NCBI GenBank assembly: GCA_001801995.1
Contig: MGZB01000056.1
Location: forward strand, 67,740 to 110,108
Reading direction: 5' to 3'
Origin: Gammaproteobacteria bacterium RIFOXYD12_FULL_61_37
Lineage (GTDB): Bacteria; Pseudomonadota; Gammaproteobacteria; Chromatiales; Chromatiaceae
Length of the DNA: 42,369 nucleotides
Within the stretch, counting starts at the first letter, position 1; every line of letters starts with the position of its first letter. Under the pieces are notes generated by a model. The model ran no database searches and was not told the DNA's origin. It was given only the letters and a program-made list of their open reading frames with translations. The position numbers and the translations under genes were made by a program. Below are positions 31,558-39,242 of the stretch, one piece after another.

Positions 31558-31570
31558 GGGGTTGTTCCTG

Positions 31571-32059
31571 TTAGCCCTTGCGGATAAAGAAGGCCCAGGC
31601 GTCCGGCCCGGTCTGCCGGGTGTCCAACAACTGGTTTCCGGTCGCGGCGCACCAGGTGCCTACCTCCTCCCGTGCGGAACCGCAGGTGCTGATGAGCTTC
31701 ATGACCTGTCCCAGCGCCAGGCTGTTGAAGAGGCGCCTCGCCTCGATCACCGGACCTGGGCAGACCAGGCCCGTCACGTCCAGTGTCACGTCGGGGGCGA
31801 TCATCTCCCTCTGTCCCTTGCGTATGAGGTATTCAGCCACGCCCTCCGGGTCCTTTCCGGCTTCGGCAATCTCGTTGCCCGTCGCCTTCGCCCATGAGAA
31901 GAGATCGTCACGGGTGCCGGGGCAATCGGACCTCAGCAGCAATACCTCGCCAGGCATCATCTCCTCCACCACCCGCTTGGCGCCCAGCAGGGGATGAGGG
32001 CATACCTTCCCCAGCATATCCAGGACGATGTTCGGTTTGATCTGGGTTTCGTTTTTCAT
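31571..32059 (-). CDS. Tandem TusA-like sulfur carrier (two TusA domains)
   Basis: A 162-residue protein made of two TusA/SirA domains: residues about 11-83 with CPHP (Cys20), and about 91-162 with CPGP (Cys100). Both keep the CPxP persulfide-carrying cysteine; further cysteines are at 46, 126 and 137. TusA proteins are usually single domains of about 80 residues and pass sulfane sulfur to tRNA, molybdenum cofactor or sulfur-oxidation proteins. The start at 32059 has GGAGA upstream. It lies between moaA and the poly-ferredoxin gene, which suggests sulfur delivery for molybdenum cofactor or sulfur oxidation. Each role is inference. Confidence 0.88.
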   Translation of the reverse strand: MKNETQIKPNIVLDMLGKVCPHPLLGAKRVVEEMMPGEVLLLRSDCPGTRDDLFSWAKATGNEIAEAGKDPEGVAEYLIRKGQREMIAPDVTLDVTGLVCPGPVIEARRLFNSLALGQVMKLISTCGSAREEVGTWCAATGNQLLDTRQTGPDAWAFFIRKG

Positions 32060-32081
32060 GTCGCTTATCTCCAGCAAGAAT

Positions 32082-33155
32082 TCAGCCAAAAATGGACGCC
32101 ATGTCCTGGGCGTCGCCATCGCAGGTCGGGCAGAGCTGTTCCCGTCCCAGCGTGATGAAGAGGCGGTCGCAGCGGCTGCAACGGCGCTTGTCCAGTGCGC
32201 GCAGGGGCATCCCTTCCTTGCCGCCGCGCCCGAGGGCCAGCGGCGCCTTTTCGGCAAAGGAAAGGGCGTCCGGCTGGCAGGCTTCAAGGCAGACCCCGCA
32301 GGCGACGCAACGATTGAACTGGAACCGGAGTTCCCAGCGGAGCTGGTTCTCCCGTATGGCGAGGGCGCCGGTCGGACAGACCCTGGCGCAGGCCTCGCAG
32401 GCATTGCAGCCGGGTCCCAGTCTCACCTCCGCCAGGGGCAGACTATTTTCCAGGGGGATCTCGCCCTCGATCTCCGTCGGCCAGATGGCCTGTATCAGTT
32501 CGCGGCGCACGGTGGAGAGGGGGGCTGCGATCCGTATCGCCTTGTGCGGTGCGGGGTCTTGCTCAGTCCCCGTAAACGCATGACCGGCAAAGCGGCGGAA
32601 CAACTGGCGGCGGGCGGTATCGACCGGTTGGCCATCTCCCTCTCCCCTGCCCTCTTTTTCGGTCAACAGCAGGGATGGCCAGCCTTCATTGCCCAGGGAT
32701 TCCCGGAGCTGTGCCAATCCTTCCAAGGCAAGCCCCAGCATGGCCGCGCCCTTCGCGCCCTGGGGACAGTCGCCGCAATGGCCGCCGCCCTTGAGTTCGA
32801 CCGAAATACCGCGTCCGGCGAGATAGGCCAGGATGCTGGCATCCAGCGCCCCCAGGCAGGGGACCCGTGCGTCGCCCTCCTCCTGGGACGGGGTGCAGGC
32901 GAAAGAGAACGCAGCACGGCCCAAGGTCTGCTTGAGGATCTCAATGCGCGGCAGCGCCTCGGCGTTCCAGGCCTCCGCCGGACAGGCCGCAGCGCAGAGG
33001 GCGCAGTTCTGGCACAGGGCGGGATCGATGGCCGCGCCCTCGTCCGAGAGCGACACCGCCCCGTGGGGGCAGGCCTCCCGGCAACGGTCGCAGGCGCTGT
33101 AGCGGTAGCGGTAGCGGACGCAGCGCTCGCGGCGGAATTGGGGGACGAGGTTCAT
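32082..33155 (-). CDS. Poly-4Fe-4S ferredoxin with zinc-ribbon-like C-terminus
   Basis: A 357-residue soluble protein. Two N-terminal cluster motifs (Cys22/25/29 with Cys12, and Cys48/51/54/58), a middle HCGDCPQGA, two further cluster motifs (CNACEACARVCP and CVACGVCLEAC), and a C-terminal CSRCDRLF...CPTC that looks like a zinc ribbon or rubredoxin-like knuckle. The ATG at 33155 overlaps the stop of the upstream gene (ATGA). The frame can be read further upstream, but that part overlaps two real genes. It should carry electrons in the cytoplasm for the neighbouring proteins, perhaps in molybdoenzyme maturation; I recognise no named family. Confidence 0.82.
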   Translation of the reverse strand: MNLVPQFRRERCVRYRYRYSACDRCREACPHGAVSLSDEGAAIDPALCQNCALCAAACPAEAWNAEALPRIEILKQTLGRAAFSFACTPSQEEGDARVPCLGALDASILAYLAGRGISVELKGGGHCGDCPQGAKGAAMLGLALEGLAQLRESLGNEGWPSLLLTEKEGRGEGDGQPVDTARRQLFRRFAGHAFTGTEQDPAPHKAIRIAAPLSTVRRELIQAIWPTEIEGEIPLENSLPLAEVRLGPGCNACEACARVCPTGALAIRENQLRWELRFQFNRCVACGVCLEACQPDALSFAEKAPLALGRGGKEGMPLRALDKRRCSRCDRLFITLGREQLCPTCDGDAQDMASIFG

Positions 33156-33586
33156 TTCTTGTATTCCTGTAACGGCTTTCCCTGTTGACAGGTGTTGTGG
33201 GGGATGACGAAGTTGAACGGGACGGCGGCGGCTGACTTTTTCCGCTCGTCCAGGATCTCCTGCCAGGCCTTCGCCCCTCCGCTCAAGGCGTAAACGGCCT
33301 GGCCGCCCGGTTGCGTCAGCGCCGCCGCCACCTGCATCGCCTGCTCGTCGCTGTCGGCAACCACCACGACCATGCCGGGGACCAGCTTCATGCCCTGCAC
33401 ATAGGGGGTTGCCCCTTGCAGTTGCTGCTGGCGGACGGCTTCGAGGCCGCGCGCATCCACCAGCAACACCCCCGGTGCCATGGCGATCACCGGTCCCAGC
33501 GCGCCGGGCGTCTTGAGGCTGGCGTCGGCCTGGGCCAGGGCCGGGAGGGCGAGGGCCAGCCAGAGGATGATCAGGCCTTTGCTCAT
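33152..33586 (-). CDS. Exported rhodanese-like protein lacking the catalytic cysteine
   Basis: A 144-residue protein with a signal peptide (1-20, ending AQA). The rest has the rhodanese fold pattern: VLLVDARG near 40-47, VVVVADSD at 73-80, and YALSGGAKAWQE near 99-110. Where active rhodaneses have Cys after the central strand, this one has ADSD. The only cysteine of the mature protein is Cys133 near the C-terminus (HNTCQQGKPLQEY). It may bind sulfur through that residue or act as a binding protein. Both ends overlap the neighbouring genes by ATGA. Confidence 0.78.
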   Translation of the reverse strand: MSKGLIILWLALALPALAQADASLKTPGALGPVIAMAPGVLLVDARGLEAVRQQQLQGATPYVQGMKLVPGMVVVVADSDEQAMQVAAALTQPGGQAVYALSGGAKAWQEILDERKKSAAAVPFNFVIPHNTCQQGKPLQEYKK

Positions 33587-34320
33587 GCGGGCAGTTCCTC
33601 GGCTGGGGGTTCGACGGCGATGTCCATCCCCTGCGGCAAGACGAAGCGTGAAACGCCCGCGAAGCGATGCCAATCCTCCGCGCCCCAATCCGGCCCCTGT
33701 TGCGACCGGGGGGCCAGCCACAGCAGGTTTCCCTGTTTCTCGACCAGGGTGCTACAGAGGTTGTGATCCGTTTCGTCCTGGAAATCGACCGACACCAGCA
33801 GCAGGCCGGCGCCCCGCTCCCGCATTTTTTCCAGCCACCAGGCCGCATCGGTGCCGGTGGCCGTGCCGTCGGCTCGGGTCACTTCCCAGCCTGCCTCGCC
33901 CAGGCTGGGGGTCAGGCAGCGGAAATCGGCATTGCAGACCCTATCCAGGCTCCAGGAGACCGCCTTGCGGCGGAGCGGCAGCCAGACGCCTATGCGTTCG
34001 GAACCGAAGGACTGGGTCATGCGCCGGACCAGCTCGCTGTCCAGCAGGGCGGCATCGGCGAACAGCACCCGCCCGGCGCCGAGCTGCATCAGTTCAGCCG
34101 CGCGGGCCTCGCCAGCCGTCGGCAATAGGATGTTGAGCTGCGACAGATCCTCCGGCAGGTCCTCGCCGTCGTACAGGAATACCGGCCCGGCCGGGGCCTC
34201 GTCCGCGTCTTTCCCCCAGCGGCCGACGACCAGGGATGGGGGGGTATCGACAGCGACAGCGGCAGGAAGCTGAGAACTGGCGATGACGGGAGATAGGGCG
34301 TTCGGCGATATTTCGGTCAC
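33583..34320 (-). CDS. Degenerate HisF-like TIM-barrel protein
   Basis: A 245-residue protein starting at GTG 34320, which overlaps the stop of the previous gene (GTGA) and has GGGAGG upstream. Several segments follow imidazole glycerol phosphate synthase HisF: GAGRVLFADAALLDSELV (81-98), FGSERIGVWLPLRR (105-118), WEVTRADGTATGTDAAWWL (145-163) and GAGLLLVSVD (170-179). The HisF catalytic Asp130 position is Pro115 in this sequence, and the N-terminal CLDV segment with the other catalytic Asp is missing. It is therefore unlikely to make histidine precursors. The context is a set of sulfur and iron-sulfur genes after a molybdoenzyme operon. Function unknown. Confidence 0.75.
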   Translation of the reverse strand: MTEISPNALSPVIASSQLPAAVAVDTPPSLVVGRWGKDADEAPAGPVFLYDGEDLPEDLSQLNILLPTAGEARAAELMQLGAGRVLFADAALLDSELVRRMTQSFGSERIGVWLPLRRKAVSWSLDRVCNADFRCLTPSLGEAGWEVTRADGTATGTDAAWWLEKMRERGAGLLLVSVDFQDETDHNLCSTLVEKQGNLLWLAPRSQQGPDWGAEDWHRFAGVSRFVLPQGMDIAVEPPAEELPA

Positions 34321-34721
34321 TGAGGCCTCCCGGCATAGGTCAGGGGGTTGCAGGTGAAGGGTTGCAACGGGCAATCGGCCTCGCTTGCGATATCCAGAAT
34401 CAGCGGACGGAGTGTCTCCAGGGAGGAGATCACCGGCCCAATCTCCAGGCCATGGCGGTCAGGCTGGAACTCCGGCAGCACCCGCAGGGCGTCGACCAGC
34501 AGCAGCAAGGCCCCCTCCTGGTTACGGTTCTGGGTGAAATAGAAGGCCAGCGCCGCATAGGCCAGCCCCTGTAAAAATCGGGCATCCGGGTCTTCCTCTC
34601 CCAGTGGCTGGGTCTGGATCAGATAGTTCCAGCGCTCGCCCAGCCAGTCGTGGACCAGGCCGAACGTATTGCCGTCCCATAATGGGGCCAGTTCTGGCCA
34701 GGTAAATAGATCTGTTCGCAT
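34317..34721 (-). CDS. DUF309-like protein
   Basis: A 134-residue helical protein. VHDWLGERWNYL (about 23-34), ARFLQGLAYAALAFYF (about 47-62) and NQEGALLLLVDALRVLPEF (about 67-85) resemble the DUF309 pattern HE..E..W, then QGLIQ.AaA, then GA..Ll..A. No enzymatic role is known for DUF309. It is the first gene after the terminator of molybdoenzyme operon 2 and starts the overlapping set down to moaA. Start chosen at ATG 34721 with GAGGAAG upstream. Confidence 0.7.
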   Translation of the reverse strand: MRTDLFTWPELAPLWDGNTFGLVHDWLGERWNYLIQTQPLGEEDPDARFLQGLAYAALAFYFTQNRNQEGALLLLVDALRVLPEFQPDRHGLEIGPVISSLETLRPLILDIASEADCPLQPFTCNPLTYAGRPQ

Positions 34722-34738
34722 CGACTTCCTCTCATCGT

Positions 34739-34785
34739 TGTAGGCCGCCCTTTAGGGCGACAGTCGGCCTGAAGGCCGACCTACA
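34739..34785. repeat. Double-hairpin repeat, copy B
   Basis: Reverse-complement copy of the element at 9905-9950, differing at two positions (C for T in the outer arm and T for C in a hairpin loop). It forms the same two adjacent hairpins. The following TTACCGAAAA resembles the reverse of the TTTTCACGGTAA that flanks copy A. It lies in the leader of the DUF309-like gene. Confidence 0.75.
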
Positions 34786-34852
34786 TTCTGTTACCGAAAA
34801 TACCCGAAGCACCTTTGCTCCCATCCACTTCGGGCGGAAGGGCGTGAATTCG

Positions 34853-34882
34853 AAAAAACGAGGGTGGCGCCACGCCACCCTC
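34853..34882 (-). terminator. Intrinsic terminator of molybdoenzyme operon 2
   Basis: On the minus strand a perfect 10-base stem, GAGGGTGGCG with CGCCACCCTC (34882-34873 and 34869-34860), has a 3-base loop and is followed by CG-free T-run TTTTTT (34858-34853) after one base. It begins 20 bases after the torD stop. This ends the B-C-A-TorD unit and implies a separate promoter for the DUF309-like set. Confidence 0.85.
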
Positions 34883-34902
34883 AAAAGGACCGCGAGGGAG
34901 AC

Positions 34903-35706
34903 TCACCCCGCCACGAGGGAAACGGGAACCTCGTTGGACCGGTCATAACTCTTCGATACACCGCCGCAGGTCAGGCCCTCGGTCTCCTCCTTGGGGGTTT
35001 CGGGGACCGTGCCGTCGGCGTCCTCTACCCTGATGCCCCTGCGCGTGAGTTCATCCTCGGCAAATCCCCGCAACAGGCGGGCCATCTCGCGATAGAAGGA
35101 GTGTTCGGCGGCCCGTTCCACCAGCCGTCCGAACCCTCGCACCCAGCGGCCCAGATGGAGTGTCCAGAACCGTTTGACTTCCTTGTTCAAACGGCGCAGC
35201 TCCCGTTCGTCGGCGGCCGCCGCCGCCGCTCCCGCCTGCTCCAGCAGTTCCGCAACCAGGGCCAGCTCCACCCCCAGATGGTCATCGAAGGTGGCGAAAC
35301 GTCCCTGTCTGACCTCAAAGCCCAACCGCCGGTAGTCGGCCTGAACCTCGTAATAAGGTTCCTGCTGGAGCTTGCCGGTCAGCCGGGCCGATTCCACCGG
35401 CACGCAGCCACCGGGCGAGGCGAACAGGCTGGTGTATTCGCCCGCCAGCACCTCCTCCAGTTGCTCCAGGGGGGGATCGGTGAAGTCCCTGTCGAGGCTG
35501 ATCCCCATCTCGGACAGCCCCGCCAGCGCCTCCGGCTGGCGCAGCCCGGTCAGAAATCCGGCACCGGGTTCCCCGCCGAAGGCATTGGAGAGCAGGCGGT
35601 AGATCCCCGCCCTGGCCCTGAGGTCTTCCGCTACCTCCTGGGGGTCGAACGGTTCGACTTCTTTCTGTTCCTGGCTGGTCATGGTCATGGAACGCATGGC
35701 TTGCAT
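34903..35706 (-). CDS. TorD-family molybdoenzyme chaperone (operon 2)
   Basis: A 267-residue helical protein with the TorD pattern: RAGIYRLLSNAFGGEPG near 33-49 and FATFDDHLGVELAL near 136-149 with the DHLG.EL motif. It should bind the Tat leader of the catalytic subunit encoded just upstream (35726-38356) and help cofactor insertion. It has an extended C-terminal tail (about 225-267), one cysteine in TCGGVSKSY. Start at 35706 follows AAGGAG. It is clearly diverged from the TorD protein of operon 1, so each molybdoenzyme has its own chaperone. Confidence 0.88.
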   Translation of the reverse strand: MQAMRSMTMTSQEQKEVEPFDPQEVAEDLRARAGIYRLLSNAFGGEPGAGFLTGLRQPEALAGLSEMGISLDRDFTDPPLEQLEEVLAGEYTSLFASPGGCVPVESARLTGKLQQEPYYEVQADYRRLGFEVRQGRFATFDDHLGVELALVAELLEQAGAAAAAADERELRRLNKEVKRFWTLHLGRWVRGFGRLVERAAEHSFYREMARLLRGFAEDELTRRGIRVEDADGTVPETPKEETEGLTCGGVSKSYDRSNEVPVSLVAG

Positions 35707-35725
35707 TTGGATGATCTCCTTACTG

Positions 35726-38356
35726 TCAATGGCCGCCGGCGGGCTTGTGCTTGACGCTTTCCGGCCCGCCCCAGGCGGCCATCTCCGGATGCATCTTGCG
35801 GTGCAGGTCGCCGGTGTAGGCGTAGCGCAGGGTCTCCTTGAAGGCCTCCAGGTGCTTTTCCCAGTTACCTTGCACGTCGCCGTACTTGTCGTTGGGACCG
35901 GCCTTGGTCACCTTGACTACGGTGTCGTACCAGCCCTGGGAGCCCCCGATGGGATCGGCCACCACCGGGATGATGGCGTTGGGATGGACGCCATTGTCGG
36001 TCCACCAGACGTTCTTCAGGTCCGGGTCGTCCTGGGCGCCGAAGGCACCGCCCTTTTCCTTCAGTTTGAGCGTGGCAAGCCGACCATATTCCCAGTGGCC
36101 GAAGGCCGTGGGGATGGCCACCACCTTGGGATGGATGCCCTCGAAGACATAGGCCTTGGTCACCAAGTGGCCCACGGCACTCTCCACCCGCACCAGGTCG
36201 CCGGTCTTGACGCCGATCTTGTTGCCGGTGAGGGTGTTCATCCAGACCGGATTGGAATGCATGATCTCCGCCAGCCACTTGACCGCCGCCGTGCGCGACT
36301 GCTTGTGGACGTTGATCTTGTAGGTGGTCATGATCATCTCGTCATCCTTCATGGTCTCGTGCCAGGGGATGCGCTTGAAGGTCGGCATGGGGTTAAAGCC
36401 GTATTCGGCCCACTGGTCCACCCGCACGTTGATCAGCCGGTTGCCGGTGGGGAAACCGACATAGTTTTTGCCGTTGCGCTGGACGCCGACAGCCTTGCCG
36501 TTCTTCATGATGGCGCCGTTGGCCTCGATGGTGGCCCCGGCCATGTCGGCCTCGGGGATCTCCTTCTTGTGCAGGCCATAATCCGCCTTGATCTCCCTGC
36601 CGGTCTTGTCCACGATCTTGCCGGTGGCCGGATCGAGCTTGCCGTAGATGGGCCAGACGCCGTGCTTCTTGAGGAAGTCCAGACCACCCACCTCCTTCAG
36701 TCCCGGTACGTTGTCGAAGTGGTGGCGCATGTGGTCCTCGCCATCCTTGAAGTTCCAGTACTGCTTCATGCCGCGCGAGCCGTCGGCGTCAAGCTTGTGG
36801 ATGATGTCGCGCAACATGACGCGATTCTCGCGCGCCTCGCCCAGGGGCTTGATGACGGGCTGGCGGATGCCGAGCCAAGGCCAGAGGGAGTTGGGCATGG
36901 ACTCCGGTTCCCAGCGCTCCAGGTAGGGACAGTCGGGCAGGATGATGTCGGCCAGGGCCGTCTCCTCGCCCATGAAGGGGCTCATGGAGACGTAGAAGGG
37001 GATCAGCTTCTCGTCACGGTACAGCTTGCCCCACACGGCCTGGGCGCCTGGATTGGTGTAGACCGCGTTGTCCTGGTAGGAGAAATAGACATTGATCTTC
37101 TGCTTGCCCTCGGCGATCCAGAAGGGGGTGAGATGACTGACCTTGTGTCCGGCCAGGGGGTACTCATCCGGGTGCGCGAGATAGGAGGGTTTGGCCGGCT
37201 TGGGCGGTTCCGGCTGCGGCTGGGGCCAGCCCATGCCGCGCGGCATGCAGTAACCGCCGCGCACCTCGATATTGCCGGTCATGATGGGCAGCATCATGCA
37301 GGCCTTTTCGTTGTACGAGCCGTACAGGTGCTTGGCCGGACCGCGATAGGTATAGGTGGTGGCCGGCTTGGTGGTGGCGAACTCGCGGGCGATGCGCTCG
37401 ATGGTCTCCACCGGCACACCAGAGAGCTTGGATGCCCATTCCGGGGTGAACTGCTGGTAGTGGGTCTTCAGCTCTTCCACCTTGACGTTGGTCCAGGTGT
37501 TGATGAAGTCGCTGTCTTGCAGATCGTCGCGCAGAATGACGTGGCCGATGGCCAGGGCCACGGCGCCGTCGGTGCCGGGGAAGACCGGAATCCACTCGTC
37601 GGAGCGCCCCGCCGTATTGGAGAGACGCACGTCGAAGGTCACCAGCTTGGCCTTGTTCTCCGCCGTGCCCTCCACGATCCGCTGGGAGTAGGGGTTGTGG
37701 AAATAGGCCGCCTCCATGATGTTGGAGCCGAAGTTGAGGATGTACTTGGCATTGGCGAAGTCCGGGGTCTCGATGTCTGGGCCCCAGGTGGGCTCCATAC
37801 CGATCTTCTTCGACGACTCACAGACCGAGGTATGGTTGACGATGGTGGCCGAGCCCAGGGTGTGCATGAAGCGGTCGAGGGCCCCGCCGGAGCGCTGGCG
37901 GCCAAACTTGAGCATGATGCTGTTGGGGTCTTCCTTGATGGCGGCGTCCAGTTTCTGGGCGACCTCCGTCAGTGCCTCGTCCCAGGTGATGCGCTTCCAC
38001 TTGCCCTCGCCGCGGGCGCCAACCCGTTTCAGGGGATAGAGGATGCGGTCCGGGTCATAGCTGTACCACATGCCGGCGTTGCCCTTGGCGCAGAGCCGGC
38101 CGCGCGTCGAGACGTGCTCCGGGTTGCCTTCCAGTTTGACGATGCGCCCGTTTTCCACGAAGGCGATGGCGCCGTCCTGGATATTGCACACGTGGCAGGT
38201 GATGGGAATGGCCTGGCGTTCGCCGTAGGTGACAGGGGAAAAGTCCTTGCCACCCAGTTCGACCTCCATGGCCTTGAGCAGGCTGGGGGCCGTGGCAACC
38301 GCCGCCGCCGTCCCGCCGCTGACCTTGATAAAGGTTCTCCGATTCATCTTCAACAT
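35726..38356 (-). CDS. Tat-exported molybdopterin oxidoreductase catalytic subunit with Asp in the 4Fe-4S motif (operon 2)
   Basis: An 876-residue member of the DMSO reductase family with a Tat leader (NRRTFIKVSG at 5-14). The N-terminal cluster motif is Cys54-x2-Cys57-x3-Asp61-x27-Cys89: spacing is normal but the third cysteine is Asp (codon GAC). A likely molybdenum ligand is Cys179 in SVCESSKK. The B-C-A gene order equals that of tetrathionate reductase ttrBCA and selenate reductase srdBCA, but this protein is shorter than TtrA (about 1000 residues). Substrate is probably a sulfur or other chalcogen oxyanion, or polysulfide; not resolved. GGGAG precedes the start. Confidence 0.88.
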   Translation of the reverse strand: MLKMNRRTFIKVSGGTAAAVATAPSLLKAMEVELGGKDFSPVTYGERQAIPITCHVCNIQDGAIAFVENGRIVKLEGNPEHVSTRGRLCAKGNAGMWYSYDPDRILYPLKRVGARGEGKWKRITWDEALTEVAQKLDAAIKEDPNSIMLKFGRQRSGGALDRFMHTLGSATIVNHTSVCESSKKIGMEPTWGPDIETPDFANAKYILNFGSNIMEAAYFHNPYSQRIVEGTAENKAKLVTFDVRLSNTAGRSDEWIPVFPGTDGAVALAIGHVILRDDLQDSDFINTWTNVKVEELKTHYQQFTPEWASKLSGVPVETIERIAREFATTKPATTYTYRGPAKHLYGSYNEKACMMLPIMTGNIEVRGGYCMPRGMGWPQPQPEPPKPAKPSYLAHPDEYPLAGHKVSHLTPFWIAEGKQKINVYFSYQDNAVYTNPGAQAVWGKLYRDEKLIPFYVSMSPFMGEETALADIILPDCPYLERWEPESMPNSLWPWLGIRQPVIKPLGEARENRVMLRDIIHKLDADGSRGMKQYWNFKDGEDHMRHHFDNVPGLKEVGGLDFLKKHGVWPIYGKLDPATGKIVDKTGREIKADYGLHKKEIPEADMAGATIEANGAIMKNGKAVGVQRNGKNYVGFPTGNRLINVRVDQWAEYGFNPMPTFKRIPWHETMKDDEMIMTTYKINVHKQSRTAAVKWLAEIMHSNPVWMNTLTGNKIGVKTGDLVRVESAVGHLVTKAYVFEGIHPKVVAIPTAFGHWEYGRLATLKLKEKGGAFGAQDDPDLKNVWWTDNGVHPNAIIPVVADPIGGSQGWYDTVVKVTKAGPNDKYGDVQGNWEKHLEAFKETLRYAYTGDLHRKMHPEMAAWGGPESVKHKPAGGH

Positions 38357-38370
38357 GTCTGTCTCCCGAT

Positions 38371-39228
38371 TCAGAAGTAGGTTTGCACGATCTGGCCGCC
38401 GATGAGGATGGCGTAGCGCAGGGCCATGCCTCCCACCAGGAGCAAGGCGGCCGCAGACCAGATACCGGTCTGGCGATGCCCGAACGGGGTCACCAGCAGG
38501 GCGATGGGGGCCGCCGTGCCCAGCAGGATGCCCAGTCCGACGAAGATGCCGCCCAGGACGCCGCTGGTCAGGAACATGAAGGTCTGTTCCGCGCCCACGC
38601 CGCCATAGGCCGTGGTGCCCAGCAGTGAGATCAGCATGGCGCCGACCCCAGCCGCCGACCAGAGCATGAAACGGCGCAGCATGACTTGCAGTTGCTCGTT
38701 CTTGCCCGCCAGGAAGGAGGCAACCGCCGCGCCCGAGACCAGGGAAAGGGCGACGAACAGCACCGGCATCAGCGGTGAGTTCCAGACCGGACGGTTCTGA
38801 TGCACGGTCAGGTCAAAGCCGGTATAGATCGGCAGACCCACCGCCAGCAGGGAGCCAATGACCGCCAGGATGCGGCCCCTGGGCTCGTCGTTGGAGCGCA
38901 GCATGAAGAAATAGGCCACAGAGACCAGGCCGAAGGAAATCAGATTCAAGCCGCCCCAGGCCAGGGGCGAGTCGAAGTTGAGATAGGCCGGGTTCATGAT
39001 GTTGAGGAAACGGCCGGGTTGCGTCAGATCGCCGATCAGCAACAACCCGCCCACAGCCAGCAGCAGGAGGGAAAGATAAAATGAACTGGCGCGCAGGGAC
39101 TTGAACTCCTCGCGATACCAGGAAAGGGCGGAAAAGAAGAACAGCGCGGCGGAGATGCCGATGACGAAGAAATAGATCGCATAGCTCCCCGACCAGGGCA
39201 TGTGATGGAAAACGTTGAAGTCACCCAT
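38371..39228 (-). CDS. NrfD/PsrC-type membrane anchor subunit (operon 2)
   Basis: A 285-residue integral membrane protein with eight or nine hydrophobic segments, of the NrfD/PsrC family. It starts near the membrane with FHHMPWSGSYAIYFFVIG. Such subunits exchange electrons between quinones and the iron-sulfur subunit without haem. It gives operon 2 a direct link to the quinone pool, which operon 1 lacks. The gene lies between the iron-sulfur (B) and catalytic (A) genes, with 14-base gaps and a GGGAG ribosome site. Confidence 0.9.
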   Translation of the reverse strand: MGDFNVFHHMPWSGSYAIYFFVIGISAALFFFSALSWYREEFKSLRASSFYLSLLLLAVGGLLLIGDLTQPGRFLNIMNPAYLNFDSPLAWGGLNLISFGLVSVAYFFMLRSNDEPRGRILAVIGSLLAVGLPIYTGFDLTVHQNRPVWNSPLMPVLFVALSLVSGAAVASFLAGKNEQLQVMLRRFMLWSAAGVGAMLISLLGTTAYGGVGAEQTFMFLTSGVLGGIFVGLGILLGTAAPIALLVTPFGHRQTGIWSAAALLLVGGMALRYAILIGGQIVQTYF

Positions 39229-39242
39229 GATATTGCTCCCGA

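Noticed and set aside
33156-33848. Upstream extension of the poly-ferredoxin frame to 588 residues.
   Set aside because: The extra part overlaps the rhodanese-like and HisF-like genes, while the ATG at 33155 overlaps the upstream stop as its neighbours do.
35681-38380. Long open frame (899 codons) on the plus strand opposite molybdoenzyme 2.
   Set aside because: Same reason: antisense shadow of a well supported gene.
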